In this document: positions 26,459-38,242 of the stretch, piece by piece
Layout of the letters: every line of letters starts with the position of its first letter
Position numbering within the stretch: position 1 is the first letter of the stretch
DNA from: Achromobacter sp. RTa
GTDB taxonomy: Bacteria > Pseudomonadota > Gammaproteobacteria > Burkholderiales > Burkholderiaceae_B
Length of the DNA: 64,000 nt
NCBI RefSeq assembly: GCF_000757485.1
Contig: NZ_JPYO01000047.1
Span: 46,683 to 110,682 of the forward strand
Direction: 5' to 3'
Notes under the pieces: generated by a model
Databases searched by the model: none
What the model was told of the DNA's origin: nothing
The model's input: only the letters and a program-made list of their open reading frames with translations
Made by a program: the position numbers and the translations under genes

Positions 26459-27298
26459 CTAGTGCCGGTGGACATGCTCCGAGTGAGGCGCCTCCACGCC
26501 CGCTTCGGCGCCATGGTCGTGCCCATGGTGCATCAGCGTCGTCACACTGTAGATCAGCGCCACGCCCACCCCGACCAGCAGCAACTGCGGGACGGCGTCG
26601 GACAGGGATACCCGCTCGTGCATCTGCGGCATCAGGTCGGCCACCGAGATATAGAGGAAGCTGCTCGCGGCAACCACCAGAATATACGGAACCCAACCCT
26701 GCGCCTGCTGCAGCACGAAGTACCCTATTATGCCGCCCACGGCTGAACACAAGCTGGTGAACAGGATCAGGGCGAAGGCGCGGCGGCGCGCCAGTCCCGC
26801 GTTGAGCAGCACGACGAAATCGCCAAGCTTGTGCGGCACTTCGTGGATGATGATGGACGCGGCCGTCAGCACGCCGAGCAGCGGGTCCGTCAGGAAAGCC
26901 GCGGCCACCAGGACGCCGTCGCACAGGTTGTGCAGCGAGCTGCCGATCAGGATCAGCACGCCGCCGCGGCCCGCTTCGTGGCGGTCGTGCCCCTTGTGGT
27001 GGTGATGGCCGTCGCCCTCGTGATGGTGGCTGTGCCGTAGCAGCGCGATCTTCTCCAGCACGAAGAAGCCGATCAAGGACGCCAGCATCAAGCCGAAGAG
27101 CACATGGGCGTCGGCCACGCCGGTCTCGAATGCTTCCGGCAAGAGATGCAGCAGGGCTACCGACAGCAGCACCCCCACCGAAAGGCTCACCATGTGGTGC
27201 AGGTATTGCGCGAAGACCTTGTAGGCCAGCCAGCTGGCGACAAGCACCGCGATGAGCCCGCCTGTGACGGTGGCGAGCAGGACCCAGAGCAGCAACAT
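26459..27298 (-). CDS. ZIP-family metal transporter
   Basis: 279 residues with eight hydrophobic segments. The ZIP metal-site helices are SSLHNLCDGVLVAAAF (helix 4) and IIIHEVPHKLGDFVVLL (helix 5). Between helices 3 and 4 is a His-rich loop (HSHHHEGDGHHHHKGH) and the C terminus is again His-rich (MHHGHDHG...HSEHVHRH). Moves zinc or another divalent metal across the inner membrane. 115 bp downstream of polA on the same strand, with a palindrome at 27330-27347 just upstream. Confidence 0.9.
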   Translation of the reverse strand: MLLLWVLLATVTGGLIAVLVASWLAYKVFAQYLHHMVSLSVGVLLSVALLHLLPEAFETGVADAHVLFGLMLASLIGFFVLEKIALLRHSHHHEGDGHHHHKGHDRHEAGRGGVLILIGSSLHNLCDGVLVAAAFLTDPLLGVLTAASIIIHEVPHKLGDFVVLLNAGLARRRAFALILFTSLCSAVGGIIGYFVLQQAQGWVPYILVVAASSFLYISVADLMPQMHERVSLSDAVPQLLLVGVGVALIYSVTTLMHHGHDHGAEAGVEAPHSEHVHRH

Positions 27299-27329
27299 TT
27301 TGGGGGACGTATTTATAGGCGGGGGAAGC

Positions 27330-27347
27330 GCAACATTATATTGTTGC
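27330..27347. promoter_or_regulatory. Palindrome upstream of ZIP gene, possible Zur or Fur-type operator
   Basis: GCAACA-TTATAT-TGTTGC, 6-bp perfect arms around an AT core, 32 bases before the ZIP start codon. Position and composition suit a metal-responsive repressor, but I cannot match it confidently to a defined consensus. Confidence 0.45.
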
Positions 27348-27413
27348 AATCCCAAAAGCGGAAATGGGCCGCCCCAGGGGCGGCCCATCGATCGGCCAGC
27401 GCGGAGGCCTGCC

Positions 27414-30131
<2,718 letters not shown>

Positions 30132-30147
30132 GGTTACAAAGGCAGAT

Positions 30148-30822
30148 ATGGCAATAGCCGCGGAAACACCCGCCAACAAACAAATTCCGCTGATTATGTC
30201 AGAGATACGGACGGCGGCAGAAAAGCTCGCGAACATCGGGCCTGCGGTCAGTGTCTTCGGAAGTGCGCGAGTCAGCCGTAATTCCCCTCACTACGAAACC
30301 ACCATCGCGATCTCGGCCGCCCTGGCCGAAGCCGGATTCGCGGTAATCGCCGGTGGCGGTCCCGGCATCATGGAGGCAGCCAACAAGGGCGCGTTCGAAG
30401 CAGGCGGCACCAGCATCGGGCTGAACATCAGCCTGCCGCACGAAGCCCACAACAACGAATACCAGACCATCAGCCTTTCTTTCGAGTACTTTTTCTCCCG
30501 CAAGGCTACGTTTTTCATGCACAGCTTCGCCTATGTGGCGATGCCTGGCGGTTTCGGCACCCTGGATGAACTCTTCGAAGCGTTGACGCTCATCCAGACC
30601 GGCAAGGTCCCGCCCGCCCCTATCGTACTGGTGGGCAGCGAATACTGGTACGGCCTGGTCGATTGGCTGGGCAGTCAGGTGCTGGCCAATGGCATGATCG
30701 GCGCGCACGACCTGGATCTTTTCATCATCGAGGACGATCCGGTCAAGGTGGTGCGCAAGGTGGTGGAATTCCACACCAAGGTCAATTCCGACGCGCAATA
30801 CGCGCCGTCCCTGCCGGCCTGA
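30148..30822 (+). CDS. LOG-family protein (cytokinin riboside phosphoribohydrolase-like)
   Basis: 224 residues from ATG 30148; ATG 30130 would add six residues. I prefer 30148 because AAAGG lies 5 bases upstream. Rossmann-like fold with GGGPGIMEAANKG and the LOG signature PGGFGTLDELFE, the nucleotide-monophosphate phosphoribohydrolase site. Bacterial members hydrolyse AMP or related nucleotides, or are of unknown role. Divergent from polA with almost no spacer, so each promoter must lie in or near the other gene. Confidence 0.9.
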   Translation: MAIAAETPANKQIPLIMSEIRTAAEKLANIGPAVSVFGSARVSRNSPHYETTIAISAALAEAGFAVIAGGGPGIMEAANKGAFEAGGTSIGLNISLPHEAHNNEYQTISLSFEYFFSRKATFFMHSFAYVAMPGGFGTLDELFEALTLIQTGKVPPAPIVLVGSEYWYGLVDWLGSQVLANGMIGAHDLDLFIIEDDPVKVVRKVVEFHTKVNSDAQYAPSLPA

Positions 30823-30947
30823 ACCGGACACCGGCCATCCCCAGGGATGGCCGCGTCGACCCTCGCATGAACCAGGACGGCGCAGGGCAGTGTCTGCCGC
30901 CGGGGAGCGCCCGACGCCCCTACCAGATGCACGTTCTGGGAGATGCA
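30823..30947. other. Spacer between LOG gene and repeat array
   Basis: No gene or clear terminator. It contains CATCCCCAGGGATG-like symmetry at about 30836-30850 directly after the LOG stop codon. Confidence 0.3.
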
Positions 30948-31452
30948 GTGTCTGACACCCATACGAGATGCCCGTCACGCTGAAACCAGCGCTCCTGGGT
31001 GTCTGACACCCGGGAAGCATCGGTTTCAACCCGGAAGCACGTCTCGTACGGGTGTCAGACACTTGCGCGAGCCAGCGCGTGACCTGGTGTCTGACACCCG
31101 GGAAGCATCGGTTTCAACCCGGAAGCGCGCCTCGTACGGGTGTCAGGCACTTGCGCAAGCCAGCGCGTGACCTGGTGTCTGACACCCGTACGAGATGCCC
31201 GTCACGCTGAAGCCAGTTCTCCTGGGTGTCTGACACCCGGGAAGCATCGGTTTCAACCTGGAAGCGCGTCTCGTACGGGTGTCAGACACTTGCGCGTGCC
31301 AGCGCGTGACCTGGTGTCTGACACCCGTACGAGATGCCCGTCACGCTGAAGCCAGTTCGCCTGGGTGTCTGACACCCGGGAAGCATCGATTTCAGCCCGG
31401 GAGGGCCGCTCGTACGGGTGTCAGACACTTGCGCAAGCCATAACGCGACTGA
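30948..31452. repeat. 139-bp tandem repeat array built on GTGTCTGACAC
   Basis: Four copies start at 30948, 31087, 31175 and 31314. A full unit is 139 bp and contains GTGTCTGACAC, the same motif again 51 bp later, and the reverse-oriented GTGTCAGACAC 53 bp after that. Copy 2 is 88 bp long and lacks exactly one 51-bp segment, as expected from recombination between the two direct motifs. The seven direct motifs are identical; one reverse motif is GTGTCAGGCAC. No ORF of interest and no cas genes. Confidence 0.93.
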
Positions 31453-31481
31453 CACCCATACGGAAGATCCGCCTCGCTTCC

Positions 31482-32909
31482 CTACCCTTTTCGCATGAAC
31501 GACGGCAGCACATCCTCAGGGATAGGGCAGACATAAGGCTGTCCGCGCCGGGTTTCCATCAGTTCGGCCTTGGCGCGCGCCAGGTCCTGCGGGCGGGAAT
31601 AGAGATCGGCGGCGGTTGCCGCGATGATCTTGGCCGCGTGCACCATGCCCTTGTGCGCCATGGACATCTTTCCCTGCGCCACCATCTGCCAGGAATGGAA
31701 AGGCGTGCCGTAGGCGTAGCACGCGCCCCAGCATTGCGCGGTAGGCGTGACCCAGCTCACGTCGCCGACATCGGTGGATCCGTAGGTGATCTCGATCTTG
31801 CCCGGCTGGTAGGGCGCCACGCCCTGGAACAGCGGCGTGGGATTGCGCAGCACCGCGCCCAGGTTCTTGCCGGCGTTGTCGATGTCGTCCTCGGAGATCG
31901 CATCCCACATGCGGCGCGCGGACTGCTGCTCGCCTTCCGTGTAGGCGGGTCCTTGCAGCGCCTGCATGTTGGCGTACATGATCTCGTTGAGCACCCCATT
32001 GGGGATGTAGTTCGAGCACGCCTTGTCGAAGACGATCTCCAGTTCGCATCCCGTCATCAGCGCCGCGCCGCGCGCCACGTTCTGCACGCGCCCGTACAGT
32101 TCGGCCGCCTGGGAATTGATGGGCGCGCGCACCAGGTACAGCACTTCCGCCCGCGCCTGCACCACATTGGGCGAAATCCCGCCGCTATTGGTCACGGCGT
32201 AGTGCACCCGGGCATCCGGCACCATGTGCTCGCGCAGGTAGTTCACGCCCACGTTCATCAGCTCGACCGCGTCCAGCGCGCTGCGGCCCAGGTGCGGCGA
32301 GTTCGCCGCATGCGCGGCGATGCCGCGGAAGCGGAAATAGGCCTGGATGTTGGCCAGCGAGGACTGGTGGAATATCCCCGTGTGCGAAGCCGGATGCCAG
32401 GTCAGCGCCGCGTCCAGATCGTCGAACAGGCCCGCCCGCGCCATGAAGGTCTTGCCCGATCCGCCCTCTTCCGCCGGACAGCCGTAGAAACGGATGGTGC
32501 CGGGCAGCCCGTTGGCCTCCAGGAATTCCTTCACCGCCACCGCAGCGAAATGCGCGGCCGTGCCCAGCAAATGATGGCCGCAGCCGTGGCCGTTGCCGCT
32601 GGGCGTTTCCGGCGAGGGCATGCAGGCGTACGCCCCGCTTTCCTGGCTCAGCCCGGACAGCGCGTCGTACTCGCCCAGGATGCCGATCACCGGGCCGCCG
32701 TTGCCGGCCTCGGCCACGAATGCGGTGGGAATGCCGGCGGCGTCCCGCGTAATGCGGAAGCCCGCCTCTTCCAGCATCGCGATGTGCAGTTCGGCGGACT
32801 TGTGCTCGTCGTAGCGCAATTCCGCCAGGCTCCAGATGCGGTCGCTCAGATCCGCGTAACGCTCGCTGCGCGCGTCGATGAACGGCGCGAGTTTGTCGAT
32901 GGCACCCAT
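31482..32909 (-). CDS. M20-family amidohydrolase, AbgB-like
   Basis: 475 residues. Metal-binding segments GNGHGCGHHLLGTA and CPAEEGGSGK, dimerisation domain in the middle, and the AbgB-like ITYGSTDVGDVSWVTPTAQ block. Relatives cleave p-aminobenzoyl-glutamate or N-acyl amino acids. GGAG precedes ATG 32909. It follows a Bug receptor gene on the same strand, suggesting uptake and hydrolysis of one amide substrate under control of the divergent LysR at 34188. Substrate not known. Confidence 0.87.
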   Translation of the reverse strand: MGAIDKLAPFIDARSERYADLSDRIWSLAELRYDEHKSAELHIAMLEEAGFRITRDAAGIPTAFVAEAGNGGPVIGILGEYDALSGLSQESGAYACMPSPETPSGNGHGCGHHLLGTAAHFAAVAVKEFLEANGLPGTIRFYGCPAEEGGSGKTFMARAGLFDDLDAALTWHPASHTGIFHQSSLANIQAYFRFRGIAAHAANSPHLGRSALDAVELMNVGVNYLREHMVPDARVHYAVTNSGGISPNVVQARAEVLYLVRAPINSQAAELYGRVQNVARGAALMTGCELEIVFDKACSNYIPNGVLNEIMYANMQALQGPAYTEGEQQSARRMWDAISEDDIDNAGKNLGAVLRNPTPLFQGVAPYQPGKIEITYGSTDVGDVSWVTPTAQCWGACYAYGTPFHSWQMVAQGKMSMAHKGMVHAAKIIAATAADLYSRPQDLARAKAELMETRRGQPYVCPIPEDVLPSFMRKG

Positions 32910-32992
32910 GGTTTCTCCTGTGGCTGGTGTCGTGTGAGCCGGCTGCCGCGGGCGAGGGCCCTGCTGCGCCGCCAGGAGCCGGACCTCCAATA

Positions 32993-33068
32993 AAAAGCCC
33001 CGCTGCACCCGCCTTGCGGGTTTGCTGCCCCCAAGGGGCGTTTTTGTCTTGGGGAGGCCCGGCGGGAA
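32993..33068 (-). terminator. Repeat-derived hairpin/terminator between Bug and M20 genes
   Basis: Minus-strand reading gives GCCCC...GGGGC around an inner ACCCGC/GCGGGT stem and ends in a T5 run. It is a diverged single copy of the CCCCTTGGGGGCAGCAA...GCAGCG repeat seen at 21791, 25184 and 62281. It could attenuate read-through from the Bug gene into the M20 gene. Confidence 0.55.
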
Positions 33069-33077
33069 AAGCCCTGC

Positions 33078-34061
33078 CTACTCGTCTAGCTTGATTCCGG
33101 CAGTTTCAATGATTTTCCGGTTGGCGGCCAGCGTCCGCGCAATGCGTTCGGCGAAGGCCTGCTGCGTGCCCGCGTCGGGCTGCGCGCCCAGGGTGGCCAG
33201 GCGCTGCACCAGCGCGGGATCGGCCAACGCGCGGCCCACGGCCAGGTTCAAGCGCTGCACGGCGGCGTCGGGCGTCCCTGCGGGCGCGACCAATCCGAAC
33301 CAGGTCTGGCCCAAGGCGTTCAACTGCGGGTAGCCCAGCTCCGCCAAGGTGGGCAGCTCCGGCATGTCCGGCAGCCGCGCGGGCGCAGACACGGCGATCG
33401 CGCGCAGCTTGCCGGCCTTGATCAGCGATTGCGCCGAGGCGTACTGGTCCTGCTGCACCTGCACTTCCCCGCCCACCGCCGCCGTCAGCGCCGGCCCCAT
33501 GCCGCGGTACGGCACGTGCAGCACGTCCACCTTCAGATCGGCGTTCATGGCCGCCAGGTTCAGGTGCCCCAGCGAACCCACTCCCGGCGAACCGTAGGAA
33601 TACTTGCCCGGGTGCGCCCGCAGTTCGGCCAGGAACTGCGCGAAATCCTGCGCGGGGAATGCGGGGTTCACCATCCACACCACGGGGACCGTCGCCACCG
33701 AGGCCACCGGCGTCAGTTGCGTCGCCGGATCGACCCGCTTGGTGCCGTACAGCAGCGGGTTGACGGCCATTGTGCTGACCGTCGCCATGCCCAGCGTATA
33801 GCCGTCCGCTTCGGCTCGCGCCACGGCTTCCGTTCCGATGAGGCCGCCGGCGCCGGCGCGGTTTTCCACCACTACGCTTTGGCCCAGCTCCTTGCGCAGA
33901 CCGTCCGCCACCGCGCGGGCCAGCACGTCCGTGGATCCGCCCGGCGCGAAGGGCACGATGAGGCGTACCGGCTGGGACGGGTACATCCCCTCGGCGGCGG
34001 CCAGGGAACACGCGCCAATGGTTACGGCGCAGACAAGGATATGCAGCAGGCGGTACTTCAT
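33078..34061 (-). CDS. Bug-family periplasmic solute-binding protein
   Basis: 327 residues from ATG 34061 (AAGGAG ten bases upstream). Signal peptide MKYRLLHILVCAVTIGACS, then YPSQPVRLIVPFAPGGSTD, VVENRAGAGGLIGTEAV and HVPYRGMGPALTAAVGG, all Bug hallmarks. A Cys in the signal region (GACSLAAAEG) might permit lipoprotein processing, but AAA-E cleavage is also likely. Transcribed towards the M20 amidohydrolase and divergent from a LysR gene; probably its uptake receptor. Confidence 0.92.
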   Translation of the reverse strand: MKYRLLHILVCAVTIGACSLAAAEGMYPSQPVRLIVPFAPGGSTDVLARAVADGLRKELGQSVVVENRAGAGGLIGTEAVARAEADGYTLGMATVSTMAVNPLLYGTKRVDPATQLTPVASVATVPVVWMVNPAFPAQDFAQFLAELRAHPGKYSYGSPGVGSLGHLNLAAMNADLKVDVLHVPYRGMGPALTAAVGGEVQVQQDQYASAQSLIKAGKLRAIAVSAPARLPDMPELPTLAELGYPQLNALGQTWFGLVAPAGTPDAAVQRLNLAVGRALADPALVQRLATLGAQPDAGTQQAFAERIARTLAANRKIIETAGIKLDE

Positions 34062-34154
34062 GAACGGGCCACTCCTTGGGGAAGGAAGCTTTGAAAGGAA
34101 TCGCTGCATTGTGGCGAGGGCATATCCTTATTTCAAATACATTAATGCGTAGAT

Positions 34155-34173
34155 ATATTCATATTTTGAATAT
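34155..34173. promoter_or_regulatory. ATATTCA-N5-TGAATAT palindrome, candidate LysR operator
   Basis: A perfect 7+7 bp inverted repeat in the 126-bp AT-rich gap between the divergent Bug and LysR genes, 15 bases before the LysR start. Confidence 0.5.
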
Positions 34174-34187
34174 CTAGAATCGCCCTC

Positions 34188-35111
34188 ATGGACGTCGCTC
34201 CAGCCACTCTCCTGGCCCGCCTGCTCGCCAAAGGCCGCCTGCGCCACCTCCAGCTGCTCGCCGGCATCGCCGAACTCGGCAGCATCCAGCAGGCCGCCGG
34301 CCACATCGGCATGAGCCAGCCCGCGGCCACGCATGCGCTCGCCGACATCGAAGAGCTGCTGGGCGTGCGCCTGTTCGAGCGCCACGCGCGCGGCATGCGG
34401 CCCACGCACAGCGGCCAGCTCATGGCGGAATGCGCGCAGGGCATGCTGACGACCCTGCGGGCCTCCACCGACTCCGTCGCCGCCCTGCGCCGAGGCGCCA
34501 CCGGCTATCTGCGTGTGGGCGCCATTCCGGCGGCCAGCGGCGGCCTGCTGGCCGAGCGCCTGCCGGCCTACATGACGGCACGCCCGGAACTGCAGGTCGA
34601 AATCGTGGAAGGCAGCCGCGAGCAACTGCTGCCGCAGGCAGCCAACGGCAGCCTGGACATGCTGCTGTGCCGGCAGCCGGACGCAGTCCCCACGGGCCTG
34701 CAATTCGTGCCGTTGCAGCAGGACGAGGCCGTGATCGTCGCCGCGCCGGGCCATCCCTTGCTGAAAGTCGGCGACGCGCCCACGCCAGCGGAAGTCGCTC
34801 GCCAGCTCTGGATCGAACCGCGCCCCGAACTGGCCATCCATGCGGTATTCAAGGCATTCTTCGAACACGCCGGCGTCGTTCCGCGCCTGTGCAGGCTGGC
34901 CAGCGCCGCCCCGCCCATGCCGCTTCTGATCGCCGTCATGCAGGCCCAGCAGGCCCTGGCGATGGCGCCGCTGACCCTGGCCAACTGGTACATCCAGCGC
35001 GGGCACTTCCAGCGCCTGTCCATCGCCTCGCCGGGCTCGTTCCAGCCGATAGGCGCGGTCGTCCGCGACCGCGGCCCCGGCCGGGACTTCCTGGAGTGGC
35101 TGAGCCGCTAG
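34188..35111 (+). CDS. LysR-family transcriptional regulator
   Basis: 307 residues. HTH LGSIQQAAGHIGMSQPAATH, then IEELLGVRLFERHARGM, similar to the GbpR/PcaQ-like branch, and a LysR effector domain. Divergent from the Bug-M20 pair with a palindrome between, so it is the likely regulator of that uptake/hydrolysis unit. Confidence 0.88.
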   Translation: MDVAPATLLARLLAKGRLRHLQLLAGIAELGSIQQAAGHIGMSQPAATHALADIEELLGVRLFERHARGMRPTHSGQLMAECAQGMLTTLRASTDSVAALRRGATGYLRVGAIPAASGGLLAERLPAYMTARPELQVEIVEGSREQLLPQAANGSLDMLLCRQPDAVPTGLQFVPLQQDEAVIVAAPGHPLLKVGDAPTPAEVARQLWIEPRPELAIHAVFKAFFEHAGVVPRLCRLASAAPPMPLLIAVMQAQQALAMAPLTLANWYIQRGHFQRLSIASPGSFQPIGAVVRDRGPGRDFLEWLSR

Positions 35112-35145
35112 GGCTCATCCAGGCCTGGCCGCGAACTCAAAAAAA

Positions 35146-35169
35146 ACCGCCTCCCCATGAGGAGGCGGT
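35146..35169 (-). terminator. Terminator of the rimP-typA operon
   Basis: ACCGCCTCC, a 6-base loop, GGAGGCGGT. On the minus strand it is followed by a run of T's (the A's at 35139-35146), 40 bases past the typA stop codon. Confidence 0.9.
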
Positions 35170-35207
35170 CTTGTTGCCGCGCATAAAAGGGGCGATCGCC
35201 CCTCTCA

Positions 35208-37031
35208 TCAAACGGCGGCTTCGCGAGCCGCGCGCTTGCGCTCGTTTTCGAGCAGGTAGCGCTTGCGCAGACGGATCGACTTGGGCGTGATTTCCACCAG
35301 TTCGTCGTCGTCGATGAACTCGACTGCGTACTCAAGCGACATCTGGATCGGCGGAACCAGGCGCACGGCTTCGTCGGTGCCCGAGGCGCGCACGTTGGTC
35401 AGCTGCTTGCCCTTGATGGGGTTCACGACCAGGTCGTTGTCGCGGCTGTGGATGCCGATGATCATGCCTTCGTACAGCGCGTCGCCCGGGCTGACGAACA
35501 TGCGGCCGCGATCCTGCAGCTTCCACAGCGCGTAGGCCACGGCGTCGCCATGGTCCTGGCTGATCAGCACGCCGTTGCGGCGCTCGCCGATCGAGCCTTC
35601 CTTGATGGGCGCGTATTCGTGGAAGATGTGGCTCATCAGGCCGGTGCCGCGCGTCAGCGTCAGGAATTCGTTCTGGAAACCGATCAGGCCGCGGGCCGGA
35701 ATCAGGTATTCCAGGCGGGTGCGGCCGCGGCCGTCCGGCTGCATGTCCTGCAGATCGCCCTTGCGGCGGCCCAGCTCTTCCATCACGCCGCCCTGGTGGG
35801 CGTCTTCGACGTCGATGGTCAGGGACTCGAACGGCTCGCACTTCACGCCGTCGATCTCCTTGAACACCACGCGCGGGCGCGACACGGCCAGCTCATAGCC
35901 TTCACGGCGCATCGTTTCCAGCAGAATCGTCAGGTGCAGTTCACCGCGGCCCGACACTTCGAACACCGTGTCGTCGCCCGTGTCGCGCACGCGCAGCGCC
36001 ACGTTGGACTTCAGTTCGCGGTCCAGGCGGTCGCGCAGCTGGCGGCTGGTCACGAACTTGCCTTCGCGGCCGGCCAGCGGCGAGGTGTTCACCATGAAGT
36101 TCATGGTCAGGGTGGGCTCGTCGATGCGCAGCATCGGCAGCGCTTCCTGCGTCACCGGATCCATCACCGTGCAGCCGATGCCCAGTTCCTCGATACCGTT
36201 GACCAGCACGATGTCGCCGGCTTCGGCCTCATCCACCACCACGCGCTCCAGCCCATGGAACTTCAGCACCTGGTTGATGCGACCGCGGCCGCCCTGGCCC
36301 TCGGGACCGAACTTGTAGGCCACTTCCATGCCGGGGCGCATGCGGCCGCGGTTGATGCGGCCCACGCCGATCTTGCCGACGTAGCTGTTGTAGTCCAGCG
36401 AGATGATCTGCATCTGCAGCGGACCGTTGGGATCGTCGTCGCGCTGCGGCACATGCTCGAGAATGGCTTCGAACAGGGGGCGCATGTCGCCCTCGCGCAC
36501 GTCCGGGTTCAGACCGGCGTAGCCCGACAGGCCCGAGGCGTACACCACAGGGAAGTCCAGCTGCTCATCGGTGGCGCCCAGCTTGTCGAACAGGTCGAAC
36601 GTGGCGTTGATGACGAAATCGGTGCGGGCGCCCGGGCGGTCCACCTTGTTGACCACGACGATGGGCTTCAGGCCCAGGGCCAGCGCCTTGCGGGTCACGA
36701 AGATGGTCTGGGGCATGGGGCCTTCGACCGCGTCCACCAGCAGCAGCACGCCGTCCACCATGGACAGCACGCGTTCGACTTCGCCGCCGAAGTCCGCGTG
36801 TCCCGGGGTGTCGATGATGTTGATGTGCGTGCCTTGGTATTCAACGGCACAGTTCTTGGCCAGGATGGTGATCCCGCGCTCTTTTTCCAGGTCGTTCGAG
36901 TCCATGACCCGTTCGGTCAGCGCCTGGTTTTCGCGGAAGGTGCCGGATTGGCGCAGCAGCTGGTCGACCAGGGTCGTTTTACCGTGGTCGACGTGGGCGA
37001 TGATGGCGACGTTGCGCAGGGCGCGAGTCAT
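35208..37031 (-). CDS. typA: Ribosome-associated GTPase BipA/TypA
   Basis: 607 residues. GTPase domain with AHVDHGKTTLVDQLL (P-loop), DTPGHADFGGEVERV and NKVDRPGAR, then EF-G-like domains and the BipA-specific C-terminal domain. Helps late 50S subunit assembly and growth under cold or other stress. Directly follows truB (16-bp gap) as the last gene of the rimP-nusA-infB-rbfA-truB-typA run. Confidence 0.97.
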   Translation of the reverse strand: MTRALRNVAIIAHVDHGKTTLVDQLLRQSGTFRENQALTERVMDSNDLEKERGITILAKNCAVEYQGTHINIIDTPGHADFGGEVERVLSMVDGVLLLVDAVEGPMPQTIFVTRKALALGLKPIVVVNKVDRPGARTDFVINATFDLFDKLGATDEQLDFPVVYASGLSGYAGLNPDVREGDMRPLFEAILEHVPQRDDDPNGPLQMQIISLDYNSYVGKIGVGRINRGRMRPGMEVAYKFGPEGQGGRGRINQVLKFHGLERVVVDEAEAGDIVLVNGIEELGIGCTVMDPVTQEALPMLRIDEPTLTMNFMVNTSPLAGREGKFVTSRQLRDRLDRELKSNVALRVRDTGDDTVFEVSGRGELHLTILLETMRREGYELAVSRPRVVFKEIDGVKCEPFESLTIDVEDAHQGGVMEELGRRKGDLQDMQPDGRGRTRLEYLIPARGLIGFQNEFLTLTRGTGLMSHIFHEYAPIKEGSIGERRNGVLISQDHGDAVAYALWKLQDRGRMFVSPGDALYEGMIIGIHSRDNDLVVNPIKGKQLTNVRASGTDEAVRLVPPIQMSLEYAVEFIDDDELVEITPKSIRLRKRYLLENERKRAAREAAV

Positions 37032-37047
37032 AGCTAGTCCTTTAAGG

Positions 37048-37779
37048 TCAGGTGGCGGGCAGCAAGCCCGCCGGCAATTCGTTCAATGCAAGCAATGCCT
37101 GCTTGGGGTCTGGCATGGCCTGCAAGGCTTCCAGCGCAACGGCGCGTTCCAGAGAGAAGGGCCCGACGTGCGTGCGCCGCAGCGCCGTCAGGTGGGCGTA
37201 ACAGCCCAGCACGCGCCCGATGTCCTGGGCCAGAGTGCGGATGTATGTGCCTTTACTGCATGCCACATCGATCTCTGCCTGCGTTCCGCTCAGGGATAGC
37301 AGTTCGATGCGGTAAATCGTGACCTGGCGCGGCGGCCGCTCCAGCTCGATGCCGGCGCGCGCGTACTCGTACAAGGGCTTGCCATCGCGCTTGAGCGCCG
37401 AATACATGGGCGGAATCTGTTCGATCGTGCCCGAGAAACGTGACAGCGCTTCGCGCAGCGCCTGCTCGTCCACGGCGAAGCCGGGCTCGGCGGTGGACAC
37501 CACGTTGCCTGTCAGGTCGCCGGAGTCGGTTTCCGACCCAAATTGCAGCGTAGCGCGATATGCCTTGTCGGCGTTGAGCATCGCGCCGGAAATTTTAGTT
37601 GCCTTGCCCATGCAGCACACCAGCAGGCCGGTGGCGAAGGGGTCCAGAGTGCCCGTATGGCCGGCTTTCGCCGCATCCATGGCACGTTTGGCGCGCTGCA
37701 GCGCGTGGTTGCTCGACAAACCCACGGGTTTGTCGAGCAACAGCACACCGTCGAGCGTAAGCCCGCGTCGTTTAGCCAT
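37048..37779 (-). CDS. truB: tRNA pseudouridine-55 synthase
   Basis: 243 residues. Catalytic Asp in GHTGTLDPFATGLL, plus the GVLLLDKPVGLSS start and the KAYRATLQFG motif. Makes pseudouridine 55 in the T loop of tRNAs. Shorter than E. coli TruB (314) because the C-terminal PUA part is reduced, as in related species. 38 bp after rbfA. Confidence 0.96.
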   Translation of the reverse strand: MAKRRGLTLDGVLLLDKPVGLSSNHALQRAKRAMDAAKAGHTGTLDPFATGLLVCCMGKATKISGAMLNADKAYRATLQFGSETDSGDLTGNVVSTAEPGFAVDEQALREALSRFSGTIEQIPPMYSALKRDGKPLYEYARAGIELERPPRQVTIYRIELLSLSGTQAEIDVACSKGTYIRTLAQDIGRVLGCYAHLTALRRTHVGPFSLERAVALEALQAMPDPKQALLALNELPAGLLPAT

Positions 37780-37817
37780 CGTCGGAATCCGGTAGTAAAG
37801 CAGTGACGACAGCCCGA

Positions 37818-38219
37818 TCAGGACTGGTCTTCAGGTTCGTCGGGCACGCCCGAGTGCGGGCCGGGCCGGTTTGCGCGGTCGATCAGGATCGACATTTCGA
37901 TGCCACGGGCAATCTGCTCGTCGTGGATGAAACGCAAAGTGGGGACAGTGTGAATGTGCAACAGCTTGTAGAGCTGCGAGTGCAGCCAGCCGGCCTTCTC
38001 GTTCAGCAAGGTGGTCGCGGCTTCGGGCTCGGCGCCCAAAACCGTGAAATACACCTTCGCGTGCGCGTAGTCGGTCGACAGTTCCACACCAGAGAGCGTG
38101 ATCAATCCAGCGCGGGTCGTGTCGATCTCGCGCTGGATGATCCCGGCCAGATCCTTCTGGATCTGGTCGGCCAGCCGCAGATTGCGGCCGGGAATGGCTT
38201 TGGACTTGTGACGGCTCAT
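37818..38219 (-). CDS. rbfA: Ribosome-binding factor A
   Basis: 133-residue KH-fold protein needed for 16S rRNA 5'-end maturation and cold adaptation. Conserved RLADQIQKDLAGIIQREI start and the AKVYFTVLG strand. In the operon between infB (23 bp upstream) and truB. Confidence 0.95.
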   Translation of the reverse strand: MSRHKSKAIPGRNLRLADQIQKDLAGIIQREIDTTRAGLITLSGVELSTDYAHAKVYFTVLGAEPEAATTLLNEKAGWLHSQLYKLLHIHTVPTLRFIHDEQIARGIEMSILIDRANRPGPHSGVPDEPEDQS

Positions 38220-38242
38220 TAGAAATAATGCCTCGCGACGCC

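Noticed and set aside
30948..31452. CRISPR array
   Set aside because: Repeats are 11-bp motifs in both orientations, the 'spacers' are themselves repeated between units, and no cas gene is present.
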